Shown here: positions 1 through 8,323 of the stretch, piece by piece
Numbering within the stretch: the first letter of the stretch is position 1
How the letters are laid out: the number at the start of each line of letters is the position of its first letter
Notes under the pieces: generated by a model
Database searches by the model: none
Told to the model about the DNA's origin: nothing
The model's input: the letters and a program-made list of their open reading frames with translations, nothing else
Position numbers and translations under genes: made by a program
NCBI RefSeq assembly: GCF_001921865.1
Contig: NZ_MSCT01000009.1
Location: 454,324 to 518,323 of the forward strand
Direction of reading: 5' to 3'
Length of the DNA stretch: 64,000 nucleotides
Source of the DNA: Pseudomonas chlororaphis
GTDB lineage: Bacteria > Pseudomonadota > Gammaproteobacteria > Pseudomonadales > Pseudomonadaceae

Positions 1-2
1 GC

Positions 3-983
3 ATGCTGTTCGCCGCGCTGTCCGGTTCGTCGCCGGCCACCGTGGCGGCGGTGGGCTCGATCGCCGTGGCCGGCATGGTGCGCTCCGGCTACCCGCGGGA
101 GTTCGGCGCCGGGATCATCTGCAACGCCGGGACCCTGGGCATCCTGATCCCGCCGTCGATCGTCATGGTGGTGTACTCGGCGGCCACCGAGACCTCGGTC
201 GGCAAGCTGTTCATGGCCGGGGTGGTGCCGGGGCTGCTGCTGGGCGTGATCCTGATGGTGGTGATCTACATCATCGCGCGGATCAAGAAGCTGCCGGCGC
301 AACCGCGGGTGTCCTTACGCGAATGGCTGAGCACCGCGCGCCGGGCGTTCTGGGGCTTGTTGCTGCTGGTGATCATCCTCGGCGGCATCTACAGCGGCCT
401 GTTCACCCCGACCGAAGCGGCGGCGGTGGCGGCGGTGTATTCGGCCTTCGTCGCGCTGTTCGTGTACAAGGACATGCGCCTGCGCGACTGCCCGAAAGTG
501 CTGCTGGAGTCGGGCCGGCTGTCGATCATGCTGATGTTCATCATCGCCAACGCCATGCTCTTCGCCCATGTGCTGACCACCGAGCAGATCCCGCAGCAGA
601 TCACCACTTTCGTCATGGACGCCGGGCTGTCGCCCATCGGCTTCCTGTTGATGGTCAACGTGGTGCTGCTGGTGGCGGGCAGCTTCATGGAGCCTTCGGC
701 CATCGTGCTGATCCTGGCGCCGATCTTCTTCCCGATCGCCATGAAGCTGGGCATCGACCCGATCCATCTGGGGATCGTCATGGTGGTCAACATGGAGATC
801 GGCCTGGTGCATCCGCCGGTGGGCCTGAACCTGTTCGTGACCTCGGCGGTGACCGGCCTGAGCCTCGGCCAGACCATCCGCGCGGCGCTGCCGTGGCTGA
901 TGATCCTGCTGGCGTTCCTGATCCTGGTGACCTACGTGCCGTTCATTTCCCTGGCGCTGCCGAACTGGCTGGGCATGAACTGA
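3..983 (+). CDS. TRAP transporter large permease (DctM family), 5'-truncated by window edge
   Basis: This is the C-terminal 326 residues of the large membrane subunit of a tripartite ATP-independent periplasmic (TRAP) transporter, which imports carboxylates or related acids with a dedicated periplasmic binding protein and a small membrane subunit. The frame is open at the left edge, so the true start and the partner genes lie outside the window. Family hallmarks are visible: a Gly/Ala-rich stretch near the beginning (ALSGSSPATVAAVGSIA), the NAGTLGILIPPSI re-entrant-loop motif at about residues 41-53, the FTPTEAAAVAAVYS motif near residue 135, and a second loop MEIGLVHPPVGLNLFV near residue 266. 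Several hydrophobic helices follow. The substrate cannot be told from this fragment. A REP pair follows the stop codon. Confidence 0.93.
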   Translation: MLFAALSGSSPATVAAVGSIAVAGMVRSGYPREFGAGIICNAGTLGILIPPSIVMVVYSAATETSVGKLFMAGVVPGLLLGVILMVVIYIIARIKKLPAQPRVSLREWLSTARRAFWGLLLLVIILGGIYSGLFTPTEAAAVAAVYSAFVALFVYKDMRLRDCPKVLLESGRLSIMLMFIIANAMLFAHVLTTEQIPQQITTFVMDAGLSPIGFLLMVNVVLLVAGSFMEPSAIVLILAPIFFPIAMKLGIDPIHLGIVMVVNMEIGLVHPPVGLNLFVTSAVTGLSLGQTIRAALPWLMILLAFLILVTYVPFISLALPNWLGMN

Positions 984-997
984 CCTAACACGGTCGA

Positions 998-1080
998 TGT
1001 AGGAGCGAGCTTGCTCGCGATAAGGCCCTCGAATGCTCCAGTGTTCTTGAGGCTCTATCGCGAGCAAGCTCGCTTCTACA
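998..1080. repeat. REP pair (two inverted copies)
   Basis: Two near-perfect inverted copies of a palindromic unit with core GAGCGAGCTTGCTCGC occupy 998-1022 and 1056-1080, separated by about 33 bases. The second copy carries one C-to-T difference in the arm. The same doublet recurs at 63340-63406 and a diverged single copy lies near 23477. Such doublets are typical of intergenic REP/REPIN elements in the P. fluorescens group. Confidence 0.9.
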
Positions 1081-1143
1081 GGGTGCTGGACGCCTGCGCT
1101 GCGTCGCGGCAGCATGGGCGCCTTCATTTCGAGGGCCTGGATT

Positions 1144-2034
1144 ATGCGACGTTTGCCTTCCCTGGCGGCCTTGCGGACGTTCGAGTGCGCGGCGCGCCAC
1201 GCGCATTTCGGTCGGGCGGCGGCCGAGCTGTGTGTCACCGACAGCGCGGTAAGCCATCAGATCCGTCAGCTTGAAGAACAACTGGGCGTGTCGCTGTTCG
1301 TCCGCGAAGGCCGGCAGATCCGCCCGACCCTGGCCGCAGGCCGGTTGATGCAGAGCCTGCAGCAGGCCTTCGAGCTGATCGGCGAAGCCTGCGACGAGCT
1401 GCGCGACCCGTCCTCCCTGGCGGTGCTGCGCCTGGCGGTCACCGCCGAGCTGGCGCAGAAATGGCTGATGAGCCGGCTGGCGGACTTTGCCGCGCGTTAC
1501 CCGCATATCACCCTGCATTTGTACGAGCAGCCGATCGACGCCAGCGTGCCGGGCGAAGACATCGACCTGGCAATCACCTACGGCAGCGGCCCGCAGGACA
1601 GCAGCGCCTACTTCGTGCGACCGTTGCCGACCCTGCAATTTTTCCCCGTGTGCAGCCCCGGGCTGTTCAACCAGGGCAGCCTGAAAAGCCCGCGGGACCT
1701 GGCGCGCCACTGCCTGTTGCACGACGACCAGGACGGCAAGACCTGGACCGCCTGGCTGACGGGCCACGCCGGCGACCTGCGGCCGGCGCGCCAGTTGTAT
1801 TTCGCCCACGCCGGGCTGGCGCTGGAGGCCGCGGCGCAAGGGCAGGGGGTGGCCATGGGCGATAACCTCACGGCCCAGGAAGACCTGCTCAGCGGCCGTC
1901 TGGTGCGGCCTTTCAATACCGCCGGCATGACCGCCCTGGGGCAGTACGCCCTGGTCTGCGAGCGGGTGCGCCTGGAGCGGCCGGCGGTGGTGCAGTTGCT
2001 GGAGTGGTTCAGCGATCAGTTGAGCGATCGATGA
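1144..2034 (+). CDS. LysR-family transcriptional regulator (GcvA-like)
   Basis: The protein is a typical LysR-type regulator of about 296 residues. The N-terminal winged helix-turn-helix starts right away (LPSLAALRTFECAARH, then AAAELCVTDSAVSHQIRQLE) and is followed by a substrate-binding domain from about residue 90 to the end. The spelling is close to the GcvA/DsdC branch. I chose ATG 1144 over the upstream in-frame ATG 1114, because family proteins begin just before the HTH. It lies between the TRAP permease and aguA, all on the plus strand. It could control either neighbour; the sequence alone does not say which. Confidence 0.9.
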   Translation: MRRLPSLAALRTFECAARHAHFGRAAAELCVTDSAVSHQIRQLEEQLGVSLFVREGRQIRPTLAAGRLMQSLQQAFELIGEACDELRDPSSLAVLRLAVTAELAQKWLMSRLADFAARYPHITLHLYEQPIDASVPGEDIDLAITYGSGPQDSSAYFVRPLPTLQFFPVCSPGLFNQGSLKSPRDLARHCLLHDDQDGKTWTAWLTGHAGDLRPARQLYFAHAGLALEAAAQGQGVAMGDNLTAQEDLLSGRLVRPFNTAGMTALGQYALVCERVRLERPAVVQLLEWFSDQLSDR

Positions 2035-2131
2035 GTTGAATTCAACTGTCGCGCAATATTCATCGTTGGTGCGCGGACCCGGCGTGGCGCTAGTTTGAGG
2101 GCCATTCCCCCACACCGACGAGGTTTGCCCC

Positions 2132-3256
2132 ATGGCCCGCTTGCTCGACACTACCCCCAAACACGACGGTTTCCGTTTGCCCGGCGAATTCGAAACCAAG
2201 GCCGGTTGCTGGCTTGGCTGGCCGGAGCGCACCGATGTCTGGCGCAACGGCGCCAAGCCGGCGCAGAAGGTCTGGGTGCAGATCGTCAGCGCGATTGCCC
2301 AGAGCGAACCGGTCACCGTCTGCGCGTCCGCCGCGCAGTTCGCCAATGCCCGGCGCCTGTTGCCGGCCCAGGTGCGGGTGGTGGAGATGACCTGCAACGA
2401 CACTTGGTTCCGCGACAGCGGCCCGTGTTTCGTGGTCAACGACTACAGCGGCGAAGTGCGCGGTGTGGACTTCGAGTTCAATGCCTACGGCGGCCTTGAC
2501 GGCGGCCTGTATTACCCCTGGGACAAGGACGACCAGATCGCTGCGAAGATCCTCGAGATCGAAAACCTGGACCGCTATCGTGCGCCGCTGATCGCCGAGC
2601 TGGGGGGCATCCAGAGCGACGGCCAGGGCAGCCTCCTGACCACCGAGCAATGCCTGCTCAACCGCAATCGCAACCAGCACCTGGGCAAGGCCGAGGTCAC
2701 TCGCCGGCTCACTGACTACCTGGGCGCGGAGCAGGTGATCTGGCTGCCGCGGGGCTGCAAGTTCGACGAGACCGACGGCCATGTCGACGACCTGGCGTGT
2801 TTCGTGCGTCCCGGCGAGGTGGTGCTGCAATGGACCGACAACCGCGACGACCCGCAGTGGGAAATCTACCAGGAGGCCTACGACATCCTGCGCAGCACCC
2901 GCGACAGCCGCGGCCGCGAGCTGATCGTGCACAAGCTGCCGCAGCCGGATGTGCTGGAATGGACCGCCGCCGAGGCCGAAGGCCTCGACCAGCTGGACAG
3001 CACCCACGAACGCCGGGCCGGTACGCGGATCTGCGCCTCGTACATCAACTACTACGCCGGCAACCGCTCGATCGTGGTGCCGCTGTTCGGCGACCGCAAC
3101 GACCAGACGGCGCTGGCGACCCTGGCCGAACTCTTCCCTCGGCACCGCATCGTCGGCATCGACAACTCGCGGGAAATTCTTCTCGGCGGCGGCAACGTCG
3201 CCTGCATCACCATGCCGCAATACGCGGCTCCCCGGCGCAACGGCGCAGAGGGCTGA
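2132..3256 (+). CDS. aguA: Agmatine deiminase
   Basis: This enzyme hydrolyses agmatine to N-carbamoylputrescine and ammonia in the cytoplasmic arginine-decarboxylase route to putrescine. The 374-residue length matches the Pseudomonas AguA family. Guanidine-modifying-enzyme motifs are present: NDTWFRDSGP near residue 90, TDGHVDDLACF near residue 215 with the catalytic His, and GGGNVACITMPQ near the C-terminus with the nucleophilic Cys at about residue 358. The start is the only ATG that gives the normal N-terminus. The gene for N-carbamoylputrescine amidase (aguB) is not adjacent. Four bases separate it from the downstream polyamine-binding protein, so the two are probably co-transcribed. Confidence 0.96.
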   Translation: MARLLDTTPKHDGFRLPGEFETKAGCWLGWPERTDVWRNGAKPAQKVWVQIVSAIAQSEPVTVCASAAQFANARRLLPAQVRVVEMTCNDTWFRDSGPCFVVNDYSGEVRGVDFEFNAYGGLDGGLYYPWDKDDQIAAKILEIENLDRYRAPLIAELGGIQSDGQGSLLTTEQCLLNRNRNQHLGKAEVTRRLTDYLGAEQVIWLPRGCKFDETDGHVDDLACFVRPGEVVLQWTDNRDDPQWEIYQEAYDILRSTRDSRGRELIVHKLPQPDVLEWTAAEAEGLDQLDSTHERRAGTRICASYINYYAGNRSIVVPLFGDRNDQTALATLAELFPRHRIVGIDNSREILLGGGNVACITMPQYAAPRRNGAEG

Positions 3257-3259
3257 GCC

Positions 3260-4357
3260 ATGAACCTGCACAGGCTGGGCCGCGCGTGGCTGCTGGTGCT
3301 GGCGCCGTGGTGCGCCCAGGCGGCCGACGAGGCTAAACCCACAGTCAATCTGTACATCTGGGGCGAGTACCTGGCCCCGGACACTCTCAGCAACTTCGAG
3401 CGCCAGAGCGGCATCCGTGTGGTGGTCGATCACTTCGATTCCCTGGAAACCGTGGAGACCAAGCTGCTCACCGGGCGCAGCGGCTACGACCTGGTGCTGA
3501 CCGCCGGCCAGCATTTGTCGCGGGCCATCGCCAGCGGGGCGATCCAGCCGCTGGACAAGCAGCGCCTGCCGCACCTGGCCGGGGTCGGCGAGGCGTTCCG
3601 TCAGCACATGGCGGTGTTCGATCCTGGCAACCGCTATGCCGGGATCTATGCCTGGGGCACCACCGGGGTGGGGTATCAGGAGGAGGCGGTCAAACAGCGC
3701 CTGGCCGATGCGCCGCGCGACAGCTGGGCGATGCTGTTCGACCCGGCGGTGGTGGCTCGATTCGCCGACTGCGGGGTCAGCCTGCTCAACGATCCCAACG
3801 AGGTGTTCGCCGCGGTGATGAAGTACCTGGGTCTGGACATCAACCGGCAGAGCCTCGACGACCTGAAGCTCGCCGAGCAGCAACTGGCGAAGATCCGGCC
3901 CTATATCCGCTACTTCGACAACGACCTGAACATCAGCGACCTGGCGAACGGTAACACCTGCGTGGCCATGTCATGGAACGGCAACGTGGCGATCGCCGCC
4001 GGGCAGGCCGCGGCGGCGCGCAAGCCGTTCACCCTGAGCTATCGCATTCCCCGCGAAGGCACGCTGATCTGGTTCGACGCCATGGTCATCCCCAGGGACG
4101 CCCCGCACCCGGAGGCCGGGCTGGCGCTGATGGATTACCTGATGACCCCGCAGGTGATCGCGCCGATCACCGACACCATCCATTACGCCAATGCCATCAG
4201 CGCGGCGGACGCGCTGGTCGACCCGGCGATCCGCAACGACCCGGGGACTTACCCGCCGCCTGAGGTGCGCGCTTCGCTGTACAGCAAGAACGACAACGGC
4301 AAGGCCTTCAACCGCGCCCTGGTCCGCGCCTTCAGCCGCCTCAAGTCGGGGTTGTGA
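3260..4357 (+). CDS. Periplasmic polyamine-binding protein (PotF/SpuD-like)
   Basis: This 365-residue protein is an extracellular solute-binding protein of the spermidine/putrescine type. It has a short signal peptide ending at about residue 21 (WCAQA-A). It then shows the family pattern: LYIWGEYLAPDTLSNFE near residue 30, YDLVLTAGQ near residue 75, AGIYAWGTTGVGY near residue 125 and WFDAMVIPRDAPHPEAG near residue 270. It would bind a polyamine or agmatine in the periplasm for an ABC importer. No permease or ATPase gene is present here, so it must work with a transporter encoded elsewhere. Its position four bases after aguA supports an agmatine or putrescine ligand. Its stop overlaps the end of the convergent Ada-type gene by 17 bases. 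Confidence 0.9.
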   Translation: MNLHRLGRAWLLVLAPWCAQAADEAKPTVNLYIWGEYLAPDTLSNFERQSGIRVVVDHFDSLETVETKLLTGRSGYDLVLTAGQHLSRAIASGAIQPLDKQRLPHLAGVGEAFRQHMAVFDPGNRYAGIYAWGTTGVGYQEEAVKQRLADAPRDSWAMLFDPAVVARFADCGVSLLNDPNEVFAAVMKYLGLDINRQSLDDLKLAEQQLAKIRPYIRYFDNDLNISDLANGNTCVAMSWNGNVAIAAGQAAAARKPFTLSYRIPREGTLIWFDAMVIPRDAPHPEAGLALMDYLMTPQVIAPITDTIHYANAISAADALVDPAIRNDPGTYPPPEVRASLYSKNDNGKAFNRALVRAFSRLKSGL

Positions 4358-4613
4358 GCATGCGCCAGGCGGCGTACTCCCGCGGCAGGCAGCGCGCGCA
4401 GGGCCGATAGCCGGCGCTGCGCGCGCTGGCTTCGTCGGCAAAGAACACCCGCTGGCGCACATAACCGCCGCGGGCGATGGCGCCCAGGGCGGCCGGGCAA
4501 TCCAGCCGGCCGTAGATCCGGCTGCCGCGATGCCCGCCGAAGGTGCCCAGCTGCTCGCTGAGAAAACGCCTGCCCTGGGCATCGAGCAAGACCCAGCGCC
4601 TTTCACCGTTCAT
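4341..4613 (-). CDS. Small Ada-type metal-binding domain protein lacking the methyl-acceptor Cys
   Basis: This 90-residue protein consists of little more than one Ada N-terminal zinc domain. Three of the four zinc-ligand cysteines are recognisable: Cys39 (IYGRLDCPA), Cys72 and Cys75 (GYRPCARC). The position of the methyl-accepting Cys38 of E. coli Ada (YC-RPSC) is Gly35 here. The protein therefore cannot perform the classical phosphotriester repair reaction through that residue, though it may still bind metal or DNA. There is no AraC domain and no methyltransferase domain. It is convergent with, and slightly overlaps, the polyamine-binding protein gene. The family assignment is by motif; the function is unknown. 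Confidence 0.75.
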   Translation of the reverse strand: MNGERRWVLLDAQGRRFLSEQLGTFGGHRGSRIYGRLDCPAALGAIARGGYVRQRVFFADEASARSAGYRPCARCLPREYAAWRMLTTPT

Positions 4614-5050
4614 CCAGACCTCCCGTCACCTTCTGCCACCGCAGCCCCTGTAGCCGCTGCCGAGCCACGGCGAGGCTGCGTTCGAGCGCGCAGCGCTCGC
4701 CAGCCCGGCACCGCCGAGCATCAGGCCCACCGCGTCGCCAGGGTTTACGGGGCTGCGCCCCGTACGCAGCCTCGCGGGCTCGGCAGCGGCTACAGGGCCG
4801 CGGCCCCCTCAACATCCCCGCCATGCCCGCTATGTAGCCGCTGCCGAAGGCTGCGTACGAGCGGTACGCTCGCAGCGATCTTGCCGACGCCAGAGACCCT
4901 GCGGGTCTTGCGCAGCCTCGCGGGCTCGGCAGCGGCTACAGGGACCGCGGCCACCTCAACATCCCCGCCATGCTCGCTATGTAGCCGCTGCCGAAGGCTG
5001 CGTACGAGCGGTACGCTCGCAGCGATCTCGCCGGCGCCGGAGAGGCTACG
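4614..5050. repeat. Gene-free repeat region with tandem ~115-bp units
   Basis: No convincing gene lies in this gap. A unit of about 115 bases starting GCAGCCTCGCGGGCTCGGCA occurs at 4766-4880 and again at 4912-5027, offset by 147 bases with very few differences. Each unit holds two inverted pieces, ending CGGCAGCGGCTACAGG and starting GTAGCCGCTGCCGAAGG. It also contains a small palindrome GAGCGGTACGCTC. A further copy of the GTAGCCGCTGCCGA piece is at 4650. Related pieces recur at 23838-24100. They look like a REP-class intergenic repeat distinct from the GAGCGAGC type. Confidence 0.8.
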
Positions 5051-5062
5051 GGGACGACGCGA

Positions 5063-5680
5063 TCAGCGGGTCGGGACGCGCCACAGGTACCAGGCCGCGA
5101 CGGTGCGGTGCGGGCTCAAGGCCTGGCCGATTTCGATCATTTGCTTGCGGGTCGGCTGTTGCTCCAGGCCTTTGAGGCGGCGGTAGCCTTCGCGCACGCC
5201 GAAGTCGTCGGCGGGCAGGATGTCCAGGCGCGCCAGGCTGTAGATCAGCAGCATCTCCACGGTCCAGCGGCCGACCCCGCGCAGGGTGGTCAGGCGCTGG
5301 ACCAGGGTTTCGTCGTCCATCTCCAGGGCCGCCGCGTAGCCGGGCACCACGCCGTTCAGGGCGGCCTCGGCGATGCCGCGAATGGTCGCGATCTTGCCGG
5401 CGGAAAAACCGCAGGCGCGCAACGGCTCGACCTCGCTGGCGAGGATCTGTTCGGGGGAGGGGAAGGCCGCCTGCCCGTACAGGCCGAGAAAGCGCCCGAG
5501 AATCGCATCGCCGGCGCGGGCATGCAGTTGCTGGTAGGCAATCGCCCGCACCAGCGCCTCGTAGGGTTCGCGGGTCGGCTTGGGCTGGTGCAGGCAAGGG
5601 CCGACGGCCTCGACATGCCGCGCCCAGTCGGCGTCGAGCCCGGCGAGAAAGGCGCGGGCCTGAAAAAACGGATCGGGCAT
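5063..5680 (-). CDS. DNA-3-methyladenine glycosylase II-like (AlkA/HhH-GPD family)
   Basis: This is a base-excision-repair glycosylase of 205 residues with the HhH-GPD fold, predicted to remove alkylated purines. The helix-hairpin-helix and catalytic Asp are visible in the segment LTTLRGVGRWTVEMLLIYSL, followed by ILPADDFGVREG. The upstream helix AIAYQQLHARAGDAILGRF is also typical. It lacks the N-terminal extra domain of the longer E. coli AlkA. The reading frame is open far upstream, but ATG 5680 preceded by AGGA gives the normal N-terminus (MPDPFFQARAFLAGLD). It lies downstream of, and on the same strand as, the small protein at 5830-6165, with a gap of about 150 bases. Confidence 0.9.
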   Translation of the reverse strand: MPDPFFQARAFLAGLDADWARHVEAVGPCLHQPKPTREPYEALVRAIAYQQLHARAGDAILGRFLGLYGQAAFPSPEQILASEVEPLRACGFSAGKIATIRGIAEAALNGVVPGYAAALEMDDETLVQRLTTLRGVGRWTVEMLLIYSLARLDILPADDFGVREGYRRLKGLEQQPTRKQMIEIGQALSPHRTVAAWYLWRVPTR

Positions 5681-5829
5681 ACAAAGTCCTGGAGCAAGGG
5701 CGTTGCCCGAGAATAGCCAGCAATGCCTGGCGCCGCACTCGGCATCTTGCGCTGGAACTGCACGGCCCGCCGGTTGCGCACACCGGGCCGGACCCTGGCG
5801 TCGAGGAGCGCCCCGGCGGCGCGGTGTCG

Positions 5830-6165
5830 CTACAGCAACTGATCGATCAACACCGCGTTGCTGTAGATCAGGCTGCCGTCGCCGGCGCGATGCCCCACCA
5901 GGTGGAACTGGCCGCGGCCGTGTTGCAAATAGACGCGCATCCGGCAGTCGGACAAGGGGGCGTACCCTTCGGGCAGGATCAATTGCAGGGTCTCCAGGTC
6001 GACGTCGACCATGGCCTCCTGTTCCTGGGTTTCCTGCAGGCGTTCCTCGGCGGCTTCCAGGCGCAGGTGCAGGGGGCCGTCGACGTAGAAATGGATCTCC
6101 CCCAGCGGGGCGGATTTTTGAGCATGGCCAGTCTTGCACCAGCCATCGATCGTCAGGGCGCTCAT
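5830..6165 (-). CDS. Hypothetical 111-residue protein, last gene of the tyrosinase/caspase operon
   Basis: I do not recognise this family. It is a soluble acidic protein of 111 residues with no signal peptide or membrane helix. A charged helical stretch (residues about 36-52, LEAAEERLQETQEQEA) is followed by alternating hydrophobic strands (YAPLSDCRMRVYLQHGRGQFHLVGH). A good ribosome-binding site (GGAGG) lies just upstream of ATG 6165. It starts 58 bases after the stop of the caspase-fold gene on the same strand, so it may be the fourth member of that operon, or a separately translated small gene. Confidence 0.7.
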   Translation of the reverse strand: MSALTIDGWCKTGHAQKSAPLGEIHFYVDGPLHLRLEAAEERLQETQEQEAMVDVDLETLQLILPEGYAPLSDCRMRVYLQHGRGQFHLVGHRAGDGSLIYSNAVLIDQLL

Positions 6166-6223
6166 GATGAGACCTCCAGTGTGAATGGCGGGACCCTGTG
6201 ACGCGGTCCCATTTTCGCTGCCA

Positions 6224-8323
6224 TCACTTTTCCGACCGCTGCAAAGCCAGGTTCGTTTCGTCGAGGGGCGCCTGGGCGACAGCCGTGGCGAGCAGAGGTC
6301 GCGCAGGAGGGGTGAAGGTCAAGGGGTGCAACTTCCAGGCTTTTGCCAGCTTGCGGGCCACCTTGCCCGACAACACCGTGGACCCGCTGCGCCGGATCGC
6401 CCTGGCATGGGCGCCCAGCCCTGCGACGAGGGGCGCCCATTCCGGCCGCGGGTCGTTGACATAGTCCCAGCCCTGACCCAGCCAGGGGCAGCGCCCGCCG
6501 ATCCAGGCCTGGATGGCCGGGGTTTCGCGCCTGACATAGTCCGCGGCCTTGGCGGCCTTTGGCCGGGGTGCCCGCGCCTTGACTGCCGGTACCTGCAAGC
6601 GCGGGGTGCCGTCTGCCTCCAGGGTCACCCGCATCGCCCCGAGCAGAGCGATGTCGAACGGCACCGGCTGGCCCTGGGCGGCATAGAAATACGCCAGGCG
6701 CCGGATGCTGTCGTAGTCGGCAACGGCACGGTACAGGTAGGCGCAAATCACCCCCCGCATGGGGTCGGCGTGTTTTTCATGGCGCAGGTCGGCGGCCAGT
6801 CGGTCGATGTTTTCGGGTTGCAACCGGCCCGCGGCGAAATCGCCGATCGCGTCAAGCATCGATAGATAGCTGTCGGGCGCCTCGGGTACTCCATAGGCCT
6901 GGAAAAGATCGCCGAGGGAACTGGGCATCACCACGGTGTACAGGCCGCTGTAAGGCACAACCGGAGTGAAGGTGCCATCGGCCAGTTCCACCAGCACTGG
7001 CATCCCCAGAGGATCGCTGTGGGCGCGGTACATCTCGAAAACGAAGGTGGAATCCAGGTGCTCGATCGGGGCATGGGACAGCAGCTGCGCGGGATTGCCG
7101 TAAACCAGCAGGTTCGCCTCGCCCCGGCCGCCGATCAACTCCATCTCGCGGCGAATCTCGGCGGCGGCGGACTGGCGCATATCCGCCGCGGTATCCGCCT
7201 CCAGCCGCTGGACCAGCGCCTTGACCTTTTGCGTCTTGCCGGGAGAACGCGGGCCCTGATGGCGCAACACCACCAGGTCCTGCAGCACGTCCTTGCTGGC
7301 GTCGGGGATGATCGCGACCTGGCCGGTTGCAAGCTTCAGGTCGTGCTGCTTGAGCCCGAAGTGGTTGCCGAGCATGCGCTGGCGGAACGCCGGGTCGCTG
7401 TGCAGCCGCTCGATACTTTCCTCGGCGGAGCCCGGCGGGCCACCGGGCTCCGGGTCCGGCCCGGGGCCCATGCTGGTGCCGTCTCCCGAGGGCGGCCAGG
7501 GCTGCAAGCCGGAGGGGCCCGGCAATGGGGTGGCGGTGTTGTAGAGCAGGGCGGATTCGGGGTCGACCAGGCATTGCGGGTTGAGCTTGAGGCGATATTC
7601 CTTGGCGCGCTCGGTGGTGCGCGCGCGCACGCAGACGCCGAGGCTCGCGGTGGTGATCAGGCCGTTGCTGATGGCGCTCGGTTCGATGCCCCACAGCGCA
7701 TCGGCGATCACCCCGCTGAACACACATTTGCCCGGCGCGCTGGACATCGGCTCGGACACCATGTAGCCCAGTTGCCCGTCCTGGCAGGCGGCCAGGCGAT
7801 CGAACCTGGGGTTTTCCACTTGCGCGCCTTCCACCAGTATCCCGCGCACGGGGTCCAGGCGCGCCAGGTCGATACTCTTGGGGATTTCGCGGCAGGCATC
7901 GCTGATCAGGGTGATGCGTTGAATGCCGTGCAGCAGCAGCTCGGTATAGAACGAGTCGGCCAGCACGCGGTACTTCTGGCGCAGCGAGTCGCTGAACAGC
8001 CAGGAGATCGAGCCGATATTGGCGTCGGTCAGGCCGTGGCCGCAAAACGCCAGGATCAATTGCTCGGCCACCTCGGCGCCCGGGGGGAACAGCTCGTCCA
8101 CCGCTTGTTGCACTCGCTGCCGGGTGACCGGGTTGTCGGCGCCGTCGATGGAGCCGTCGTCGACGGTCTTCACGTTGTCGGCGCCGAAGCCCGAGCTCAG
8201 GGCCCAGTTGCCGATCGCGCGGGCGGCGAGCACGGCGCCGTCCAGGTAGGCAAAGCGCAGTGTCTGGTTGGGCAGCGGGGTCAGCGTGCTGACGCCGATG
8301 GCCAGGCAGGTCCGTCTAGTCAT
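6224..8323 (-). CDS. Caspase-fold (peptidase C14-like) protein with long C-terminal region
   Basis: The first ~230 residues have the order and motifs of a bacterial caspase-like protease. A first strand (RTCLAIGVS) is followed by the catalytic His96 in LILAFCGHG, then the catalytic Cys144 in ITLISDACRE. Next comes RLAACQDGQLGYM followed by CVFSGVIADALWG, matching the segment after the catalytic Cys in metacaspase-like proteins. The remaining ~450 residues are not recognised. They begin with a Pro/Gly-rich linker (about residues 270-295), include a helical region (LRHEKHADPMRGVICAYLYR) and end in a basic tail. There is no signal peptide. Its ATG overlaps the end of the DUF2182 gene by 8 bases, which implies translational coupling with the tyrosinase operon. 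Confidence 0.85.
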   Translation of the reverse strand: MTRRTCLAIGVSTLTPLPNQTLRFAYLDGAVLAARAIGNWALSSGFGADNVKTVDDGSIDGADNPVTRQRVQQAVDELFPPGAEVAEQLILAFCGHGLTDANIGSISWLFSDSLRQKYRVLADSFYTELLLHGIQRITLISDACREIPKSIDLARLDPVRGILVEGAQVENPRFDRLAACQDGQLGYMVSEPMSSAPGKCVFSGVIADALWGIEPSAISNGLITTASLGVCVRARTTERAKEYRLKLNPQCLVDPESALLYNTATPLPGPSGLQPWPPSGDGTSMGPGPDPEPGGPPGSAEESIERLHSDPAFRQRMLGNHFGLKQHDLKLATGQVAIIPDASKDVLQDLVVLRHQGPRSPGKTQKVKALVQRLEADTAADMRQSAAAEIRREMELIGGRGEANLLVYGNPAQLLSHAPIEHLDSTFVFEMYRAHSDPLGMPVLVELADGTFTPVVPYSGLYTVVMPSSLGDLFQAYGVPEAPDSYLSMLDAIGDFAAGRLQPENIDRLAADLRHEKHADPMRGVICAYLYRAVADYDSIRRLAYFYAAQGQPVPFDIALLGAMRVTLEADGTPRLQVPAVKARAPRPKAAKAADYVRRETPAIQAWIGGRCPWLGQGWDYVNDPRPEWAPLVAGLGAHARAIRRSGSTVLSGKVARKLAKAWKLHPLTFTPPARPLLATAVAQAPLDETNLALQRSEK

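Noticed and set aside
4191..5186. A 331-codon plus-strand frame through the repeat region
   Set aside because: It joins antisense of the Ada-type gene with repeat sequence; the product is repetitive Arg/Ala/Ser and has no support.
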